In this document: piece by piece, positions 13,916 to 18,824 of the stretch
How positions within the stretch are numbered: the first letter of the stretch is position 1
Layout: each line of letters opens with the position of its first letter
Origin: a bacterium
GTDB lineage: Bacteria > JAUVQV01 > DATDCY01
Direction of reading: 5' to 3'
Assembly: GCA_036524115.1 (NCBI GenBank)
Contig: DATDCY010000336.1
Location: 1-18,824, forward strand
Length of the DNA: 18,824 nucleotides
Notes under the pieces: model-generated
Seen by the model: only the letters and a program-made list of their open reading frames with translations
What the model was told of the DNA's origin: nothing
The model's database searches: none
Position numbers and translations under genes: made by a program

Positions 13916-14536
13916 ATGGCTGCGGTGCGGCTTCTCGTCGCCTCCGGCAACCGGAAGAAGGCCGCCGAGATCGCCGCGATCCTCGGTGCCGGCGCGGCTG
14001 GCGGCCTGGAGGTGCTGACCCTCGCGGACTTCCCCGGGCTGGAGATGCCGGAGGAGACGGGCGCGACGTTCCTCGAGAACGCGCGGATCAAGGCGCGTGC
14101 CGGGGCCGCCGGTTCGGGGCTGCCGACCCTTGGCGAGGACTCCGGCCTGTGCGTGGACGCCCTCGGCGGCGCGCCGGGGGTGCTGTCGGCGCGGTACGCG
14201 GCTGGCGGCGACGCTGCGCGCTGGGGCAGGCTGCTGGGCGAGATGCGCGACGTGCCCGCCGGCCGGCGCGCGGCGCGGTTCGTCTGCGCGGCCGTGGTCG
14301 CCCTGCCGGACGGACGCGAGGAGAGCGCCGAGGGGTCCTGCGAGGGTGAGATCGCGGTGGCGCCGCGGGGCAGCGGTGGCTTCGGCTACGATCCCGTCTT
14401 CCTGCTGCCGGACGGCCGGACGATGGCTGAGCTGACGGCCGCGGAGAAGGACGCCATCAGCCACCGGGGAAGGGCGCTGCGGGCGATCGCCCCCCGCCTG
14501 CTCTCCCTGGCGAAGAATTCGACAACTGGAAAGTGA
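13916..14536 (+). CDS. rdgB: XTP/dITP diphosphatase, RdgB/HAM1 family
   Basis: 206 residues. It hydrolyses dITP, XTP and ITP to monophosphates, keeping deaminated purines out of nucleic acid. Motifs: VASGNRKKAAEIAAIL near the N-terminus, ETGATFLENARIKARA, LGEDSGLCVDALGGAPGVLS with the catalytic Asp, SGGFGYDPVFLLP, and KDAISHRGRALRAI at the C-terminus. All are intact. The ATG at 13916 is two bases after the rph stop codon, so the genes are translationally coupled. The C-terminus runs a few residues past the family core (LSLAKNSTTGK) and stops five bases before the tandem repeats begin. Confidence 0.96.
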   Translation: MAAVRLLVASGNRKKAAEIAAILGAGAAGGLEVLTLADFPGLEMPEETGATFLENARIKARAGAAGSGLPTLGEDSGLCVDALGGAPGVLSARYAAGGDAARWGRLLGEMRDVPAGRRAARFVCAAVVALPDGREESAEGSCEGEIAVAPRGSGGFGYDPVFLLPDGRTMAELTAAEKDAISHRGRALRAIAPRLLSLAKNSTTGK

Positions 14537-14540
14537 TCGG

Positions 14541-14683
14541 ACAGTGAGGGGATGCATGCTTGGAGCGAGACAAGGCGCCCGACGAAGGGAATGCCGAGGC
14601 GTACTCGTGTACGCCGCAGGCAGGCCCAAGGAGGGCAACGCAGTCGCAGCCCAAGCAGGCGCCCCGAAGTGAACGGTGACGAG
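14541..14683. repeat. Structured ~140-bp tandem repeat, copy 1
   Basis: First of two imperfect head-to-tail copies that fill the space between rdgB and tRNA-Pro. The core is the hairpin GGCGTAC-TCGT-GTACGCC at 14598-14615. Blocks shared with copy 2 are GGAGCGAGACAAGGCGCCCG, GTACGCCGCAGGCAGG and GGGCAACGCAGTCGCAGCCC. The reading frames across it are open on the minus strand but have no sensible protein features. Confidence 0.8.
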
Positions 14684-14820
14684 ACAATGAGAGGATGCAT
14701 CGTTGGAGCGAGACAAGGCGCCCGACAAGCGGATGCCGAGGCGTACTGCGGTACGCCGCAGGCAGGCGCGCGAAGGGCAACGCAGTCGCAGCCCAACGAG
14801 GCGCCTCGAATGCACGGAAT
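14684..14820. repeat. Structured ~140-bp tandem repeat, copy 2
   Basis: Second copy, ending at the first base of the tRNA. Its hairpin GGCGTAC-TGCG-GTACGCC (14740-14757) keeps both 7-bp arms identical to copy 1 while the 4-base loop differs. That pattern suggests selection on the stem or recent shared origin. Confidence 0.8.
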
Positions 14821-14897
<77 letters not shown>

Positions 14898-15148
14898 GCG
14901 TGCGGAAGACGCGGTCCTGGTTCGCCGGTGCCCACCGTGCCGGCGACCCCCATCTCCATGATAGGACGGAGTCGTTGACAGGGCAGGCCGGTCGCTCTGC
15001 CAAGCCTGCGGCATTTCCCTTCCCGCCTGGCGCACCGTGGGTACATCGCCCCATTTGCACCTCCCGCGCGGCGGACTACCTTGGTGGAGACTTTTCGAGA
15101 GAAGCGTATGCCCAGGGTCGGCCGGAAACCGGGGAAGGAGCGCGGACG
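14898..15148. other. Spacer between tRNA-Pro and the CBM48 gene
   Basis: 251 bp without a supportable gene. A TTGACA at 14975-14980 has no good -10 at 16-18 bp. GGGGAAGGAG at 15131-15140 is the ribosome site of the following gene. An open frame continues upstream of that gene, but it lacks family similarity there and crosses the tRNA end. Confidence 0.5.
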
Positions 15149-15430
15149 ATGAAACTGTTGGCAGCGAACGCCGGGAAGCTCGTGCAGTTTGCGCTCAAGG
15201 CGGAACCGACGAACCGGGTGTTCGTCGCGGGCACGTTCAACAACTGGGACCCGGGGGCGAATCCCCTGCAGGGGAGCCCGGACAGCGGGTACTTCACGAC
15301 CGCCCTGCACGTTCCGACGGGCAGGCACGAGTACAAGTTCGTCGTCGACGGCGCCTGGGTCGTGGACCCGGCGTGTCCGGACTGCGTGCCGAACGCTTTC
15401 GGCTCGACGAACAGCGTGCTTCGCGTCTGA
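15149..15430 (+). CDS. Stand-alone glycogen-binding domain protein (CBM48/AMPK-beta-like)
   Basis: 93 residues making up one early-set Ig-like fold of the CBM48/isoamylase N-terminal/AMPK-beta glycogen-binding type. The signature is VFVAGTFNNWDPGANPL, then HEYKFVVDGAWVVDP and the closing NAFGSTNSVLRV. No catalytic domain follows and there is no signal peptide, so it probably binds glycogen or a related alpha-glucan in the cytoplasm or acts as a regulatory subunit. GGGGAAGGAG eight bases before the ATG fixes the start. Two Cys (PACPDC) lie near the C-terminus. It converges on the DedA-rhodanese gene with only 32 bp between, where GGTCC-GGGGG-GGACC (15431-15445) could be a shared end hairpin. 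The partner enzyme is not in the window. Confidence 0.88.
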   Translation: MKLLAANAGKLVQFALKAEPTNRVFVAGTFNNWDPGANPLQGSPDSGYFTTALHVPTGRHEYKFVVDGAWVVDPACPDCVPNAFGSTNSVLRV

Positions 15431-15462
15431 GGTCCGGGGGGGACCCGGGGAGGGCGGGCGCC

Positions 15463-16398
15463 TCAAGCCTCGGGCATGATCGGCTGCGTCGGGAATCCGG
15501 CCTCCTTCCAGGCCTCGAATCCGCCTCGGAGGGCGCGCACCCGGGCGCGACCCGCCTTGATCAATGACCGCGCCAGACTGGCGCTGGCAGCCTCGTGCGG
15601 TCAGGAGCAGTAGAAGACCAGCTCGCGGTCCGGTGGCAGGCTCTTCGCGGCGAGGTGAACTTCTGACGGCTTGAACCTGACCGCTGAAGGAATCATGGCG
15701 GCGGCGGCCGCGAAGGAGGCCTCGGAGCGCAGGTCGACGACGAGAACGTCCTCCCCCTGAGCGATCTTCCGGAAGAGTTCGTCGGCCGGGATGCGCGGGA
15801 TGGAGTACTTGCGCACAAGGTAGTAGCGTGAGATGCCGTTCCAGACCAGGAAGAGGACGACTCCCCCGAAGACCAGCCACCCGACGTACCCGCGCACCGC
15901 GCCGAAGCTTCTGATGGCGGCGGCGCCAAGCACCCAGCCGCTGCCGACGCCGATGCTTGCCCAGGCAAGTGATCCCGCCCCGTCGATCAAGAGAAAGGCG
16001 GGCAGGGACATGCCGGCGATTCCGGCGAGCGGCGGCGCGACGGCGTTCAAGCCCGGGACGAACTTCGCGAGGAGAATCGTTGAGACGCGGCGTCGATCGA
16101 AGCGGCCCTCCGCAGCCTCCACGCATGCTTCCGGATTCAGCGAGAGCCGGCAGATCGCGGAGAGCACCCGCCGGCCGCGCCAGCGCCCGATCAGAAACCA
16201 CAGGGCGTCGGCCACCACGGCGCCGAGGGCCGCCCCACAGAGTGCCCACGCGGCGGGCACGCCGCCGGCGCGCGAGAGCGCCCCCGCCAGCATCAACACC
16301 GGGAACGCTGGGATGGGGAGCCCCATGTTCTCGATGAGCGCGAAGAGGAACACGGCGTTGACGCCCGGTGTGCCGATGAATCCCGTCAGCCACTCCAT
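15463..16398 (-). CDS. DedA-rhodanese fusion protein, predicted selenoprotein (in-frame TGA, Sec266)
   Basis: 311 codons if the TGA at 15603-15601 is read as Sec. Residues 1-~195 are a DedA/VTT membrane domain (IENMGLPIPAFPVLMLAGAL; FDRRRVSTILLAKFVPGLNA; several membrane helices). Residues ~202-305 are a cytoplasmic rhodanese domain (VLVVDLRSEASFAAAAAMIP, then ELVFYCS-U-PHEAASASLA, and RVRALRGGFEAWKEAGFP). DedA-rhodanese fusions normally carry YCxCPNE at this site; the second Cys is replaced by TGA while the canonical Cys264 remains, giving CxU. The frame continues for 45 sense codons with full rhodanese similarity to a TGA at 15465-15463. A hairpin resembling a bacterial SECIS follows the TGA. 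The start at 16398 has GGGAGGA upstream. The alternative is a nonsense pseudogene; intact flanks, the exact Cys position and a Sec-type selD argue for Sec. Likely role: persulfide or selenide/oxidant chemistry at the membrane (inference). Confidence 0.82.
15570..15603 (-). promoter_or_regulatory. UGA codon and SECIS-like hairpin of the DedA-rhodanese gene
   Basis: On the minus strand, TGA (15603-15601) is followed 22 nt later by the loop of GCGCCA-GTC-TGGCGC (15584-15570), a perfect 6-bp stem. It can be extended by GCC/GGT pairs past a bulged A. The loop begins with G. The apical CAGUCUG closely resembles the CAGGUCUG apex of the E. coli fdhF SECIS. Confidence 0.7.
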
Positions 16399-16816
16399 CG
16401 GGTCCTCCCGCCTGCTCCCGGCCCCGCGGCGCGGGCAGCGTCGTTGTCCCACGCAAAACATAGAACGGCGAGGCCCCGGATGAAATGGGGCGCTTCCCGC
16501 AATCGGCAATCTCGGGAAGGGGGTGTGAGTTCGTTGGCTCCCTCGTCGGGCACGAAAACTGAGGGGAACGCCCCATTGAGACAATGGATACCCCTCCACA
16601 AATTGTCCCGTGAAGTCGAGTTTCCAAGGGCAGGGTCACGAGGGGCGGATGTTCTTGTTCTTCAAAGTAAGGGGTAAGGTGCGTCTTCAGCGTCGGAACG
16701 CACGAGCCGGCGGGCAAGAGCCGCTCGATCTCCTTCGATCCGCACCATGTCCCAGAGCAAGCCAGCATTCGAGGGGAATCCGGGGAACGTCAGGGAAGAG
16801 CGGGGGAGGGACTGTC
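16399..16816. other. 418-bp divergent spacer with inverted repeats, no supportable gene
   Basis: Lies between the divergent DedA-rhodanese and multicopper oxidase genes and is less GC-rich than the rest. CTTCCCG (16493-16499) pairs with CGGGAAG (16513-16519). CCATTG-AGA-CAATGG spans 16573-16587, and a further ATTGTCCC is at 16602-16609. No convincing -35/-10 pair was found for either gene. GGGGGAGGG at 16802-16810 is the oxidase ribosome site. Short open frames here have no protein-like features. Confidence 0.5.
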
Positions 16817-18824
16817 ATGTCGAGGACCGGAGCGCGCAGCAGCTGGTTGTCGGTTGGGCTGGGAATCATCGCCCTGGTGGCCGGACTGCCCTCCGGTAGC
16901 GCCCTCGCGGTGCCACTGCCGGGCGGGACGCTCGATCCGCTGACGATTACCAAGTACGTGACGCCGCTGGTGATTCCGGCGGTGATGCACCCGGTGGACC
17001 CTGTGGCGTGCGCGGCATCATTGACGCCGGCGACGGACCCGGCGTGCAAGTACGACATCTCGGTGCGCCAGTTCCAGCAGCAGATCCTGCCGGCGCCGCT
17101 GCCGGCGACGAGGGTGTGGAGCTACGGGCCGACGATCGACCCGTCGCCGGCGGTTGCGCCCACGGCGCTCTCGCACTTCAACTACCCGGCGTACACGATC
17201 GAGACGACGGCGAGCACGCCGGTGTCGGTGCGCTGGCGCAACCAGCTGGTGGTGGACCCGGTGGCGTGCGCGGCGTCGTTGACGCCGGCGACGGACCCGG
17301 CGTGCAACTACCTGCCGCACCTGCTGCCGGTGGACCAGACGCTGCACTGGGCGAACCCGACGGGCACGGGGTGCACGCCCGAGAGCGCGACAGCGACGGG
17401 GACGGACTGCCGCACGAACAACCCGGTGCCGTACACCGGTCCGGTGCCGACGGTGGTGCACCTGCACGGTGCGCACGTGGACTCGCACAGCGACGGCTTC
17501 CCGGAGGCCTGGTGGCTGCCGGCGGCCAACAACATCCCCGCGGGGTACGTGACCGAGGGGAGCCTGTACGATGACTCCCTCGGGCACGCCCGTGGCGCGA
17601 AGCTTGGGTACGCGGATTACCAGTACCGCAACGACCAGGCAGCGGCGACGCTCTGGTTCCACGACCATGCGATGGGTATGACGCGTACCAACGTGTACGC
17701 GGGGCCGGCGGGGTTCTGGCTGGTGCGCGGGGGGGCGAACGATCTGCCGACGGGTCTGCCGAAGCCGGCGCCGGTGACGGCCGACCCGATCATGGGGCTG
17801 AACACGCCGGGGGATCCGCTGCGCAACTCGATCCGCGAGATCCCGGTGGTGATCCAGGACCGTTCGTTCAACGCGGACGGTTCGCTGTTCTATCCTGCGA
17901 CGCGGACGTTCTTCGACGGGTACCCGGGGCCGTTCACGGGCTCGACGCCGATCTCCACGGACATTGCGCCGATCGCGAACGTGGAGGCGTTCTTCAACAC
18001 GATGGTGGTCAACGGCGTGGCGTGGCCGAAGCTGGAGGTGGCGCCGGCGCAGTACCGGCTGCGGCTGCTCAACGGCTGCAACTCGCGGATGCTGAACCTG
18101 GCGCTGTTCGTGGTGGATCCGGTGACGGGCCTGACGACGGCGGTGGAGCTGCCGTTCTACCAGATCGGCGCGGAGCAGGGCTTCCTGCCGAGCGTGGCCA
18201 AGGTGCAGACGGGGACGATGACGGTGTACGACGGCACACCCGGTGGACGGGTGGTTGTGGCGCCGAGCGCGCAGCAGGCGCTGCTGATGGGGCTGGCTGA
18301 GCGGGCGGACGTGCTGGTGGACTTCCGCGGTCTGCCGAGTGGGACGATCGTGCGGATGGTCAACAACGGAGCGGACGCGCCGTTTGGCGGTTTCCCGGTG
18401 ATGGTGCCGGCGGACCCGGCGACGACTGCTCAGGTGATGCAGTTCGTGGTCAACGCGACGCCGGCGAGCGCCGGCGGGCCGCTGGGCGCGAGCCCGACGG
18501 ACCCAGTGCTGGCCGACGGCGTGACGCCGAACCCGGGCGCGGCGCTGGACCCGACGGCGCTGGCGCTGCCCGCGGCGGCGCCGCTGGCGGCGGCGGGCAA
18601 CGTGCGCAACGTCTCGCTCAACGAGGAGGCGTCGGCGCAGGTGTGCGTGACGGTCTCGCCGATCGGGGCGATCACGGTGGTCAACGTGCTGCCGGCGCCG
18701 ATGGCGGATCCGGCGGCGTTCGCGGCGTACTGCGCGACGCTGGGCGCGGTGCCGATGGCGCCCAAGTCGCCGAAGCTGGGCACGGTGGACCTGACGGTGC
18801 CGACGGCGCCGGTGGGCGTGCCGC
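16817..18824 (+). CDS. Secreted multicopper oxidase, CotA/bilirubin-oxidase type (3' end cut by window)
   Basis: 669 codons are present with no stop. A signal peptide is clear (basic start, hydrophobic core, cleavage after SALA, about residue 31). The first copper motif is VVHLHGAHVDSHSDGFPEAW (His215, His217) and the second is LWFHDHAMGMTRTNVYAGPA (His282, His284), both close to CotA. A middle cupredoxin domain follows (IPVVIQDRSFNADGSLFYP; VNGVAWPKLEVAPAQYRLR; LLNGCNSRMLNLAL). The C-terminal HPxHxH and HCHxxE(H) motifs, needed to complete the T1 and trinuclear sites, would lie beyond the window. It likely oxidises metals or phenolics at the cell surface or in the periplasm. It contains a duplicated 20-residue Cys-bounded insert. 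Codon use is strikingly uniform (GCG, CCG, ACG, GTG), unlike the other genes. Confidence 0.9.
   Translation, partial: MSRTGARSSWLSVGLGIIALVAGLPSGSALAVPLPGGTLDPLTITKYVTPLVIPAVMHPVDPVACAASLTPATDPACKYDISVRQFQQQILPAPLPATRVWSYGPTIDPSPAVAPTALSHFNYPAYTIETTASTPVSVRWRNQLVVDPVACAASLTPATDPACNYLPHLLPVDQTLHWANPTGTGCTPESATATGTDCRTNNPVPYTGPVPTVVHLHGAHVDSHSDGFPEAWWLPAANNIPAGYVTEGSLYDDSLGHARGAKLGYADYQYRNDQAAATLWFHDHAMGMTRTNVYAGPAGFWLVRGGANDLPTGLPKPAPVTADPIMGLNTPGDPLRNSIREIPVVIQDRSFNADGSLFYPATRTFFDGYPGPFTGSTPISTDIAPIANVEAFFNTMVVNGVAWPKLEVAPAQYRLRLLNGCNSRMLNLALFVVDPVTGLTTAVELPFYQIGAEQGFLPSVAKVQTGTMTVYDGTPGGRVVVAPSAQQALLMGLAERADVLVDFRGLPSGTIVRMVNNGADAPFGGFPVMVPADPATTAQVMQFVVNATPASAGGPLGASPTDPVLADGVTPNPGAALDPTALALPAAAPLAAAGNVRNVSLNEEASAQVCVTVSPIGAITVVNVLPAPMADPAAFAAYCATLGAVPMAPKSPKLGTVDLTVPTAPVGVP
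16994..17053 (+). repeat. 60-bp in-frame intragenic repeat, copy 1
   Basis: Encodes residues 60-79 of the oxidase (VDPVACAASLTPATDPACKY). It matches the copy at 17252-17311 at 56 of 60 bases. Three of the differences are silent and one changes Lys to Asn. Confidence 0.9.
17252..17311 (+). repeat. 60-bp in-frame intragenic repeat, copy 2
   Basis: Encodes residues 146-165 (VDPVACAASLTPATDPACNY), 258 bp or 86 codons after copy 1, so the frame is kept. Confidence 0.9.

Noticed and set aside
14900-15148. N-terminal extension of the CBM48 protein
   Set aside because: The frame stays open upstream, but the sequence lacks similarity to the domain and a strong ribosome site precedes the ATG at 15149.
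15428-15430. TGA at the end of the CBM48 gene as another selenocysteine codon
   Set aside because: The domain ends naturally at NSVLRV and the frame beyond it has no similarity or suitable context.
15601-15603. DedA-rhodanese gene as a simple nonsense pseudogene
   Set aside because: The TGA sits exactly at a conserved Cys position, the remaining frame is intact, a SECIS-like hairpin follows, and a Sec-type selD is present. It is kept as the main alternative.
16444-16677. 77-codon open frame in the divergent spacer
   Set aside because: No ribosome site, no domain-like features, and it overlaps the inverted repeats.

Overview
The window is GC-rich throughout (by eye about 70%) and densely packed with genes on both strands. 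It looks chromosomal, from a Gram-negative bacterium that makes selenoproteins. The gene set (type IV prepilin peptidase, MtgA, RNase PH, RdgB, PAS hybrid kinase, DedA-rhodanese fusion) and a dispersed repeat beside the tRNA suggest a Deltaproteobacteria/Desulfuromonadota-like lineage. That placement is inference only; no rRNA or clear marker is present. REGION 1 (1-1735, minus): prepilin peptidase, then QueD, then the N-terminal part of a BaiN/HI0933-type flavoprotein that runs off the left edge. The 190 bp before the flavoprotein are rich in hairpins. REGION 2 (1743-4955, plus): a YkgJ-type cysteine-cluster protein, then selenophosphate synthetase SelD, which is itself a selenoprotein (in-frame TGA as codon 19). 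A small charged coiled-coil protein and a B12-binding-type radical SAM protein follow in tight succession. REGION 3 (4921-7127, minus): a TVP38/TMEM64 membrane protein and a mercuric-reductase-like FAD oxidoreductase, two modules that also occur fused in other bacteria. REGION 4 (7185-7431): a palindrome-rich spacer with two copies of a 56 bp hairpin repeat. The second copy supplies the tail and stop codon of the MFS gene. REGION 5 (7399-13041, minus): mtgA, then a four-gene unit of YeeE/YedE transporter, TusA-like protein, PAS-PAS hybrid histidine kinase and MFS transporter. It looks like a sulfur- or selenium-handling unit with its own sensor. REGION 6 (13176-14897, plus): rph, rdgB, two tandem copies of a structured ~140 bp repeat, and tRNA-Pro(TGG). 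REGION 7 (14898-18824): a stand-alone glycogen-binding (CBM48/AMPK-beta-like) protein on plus, a convergent DedA-rhodanese gene on minus, and the first two thirds of a secreted CotA/bilirubin-oxidase-type multicopper oxidase on plus. The most interesting item is the DedA-rhodanese gene. It is interrupted by one in-frame TGA two codons after the rhodanese Cys, inside a CxUPHE motif whose usual form is CxCPNE. The rhodanese homology continues for 45 sense codons after the TGA. Just past the TGA is a perfect 6-bp hairpin with loop context CAGUCUG, closely resembling the E. coli fdhF SECIS apex. With a Sec-encoding selD in the same window, I read this as a membrane-anchored selenocysteine rhodanese rather than a pseudogene. 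Together with the YedE/TusA unit, the window carries a loose selenium/sulfur theme.
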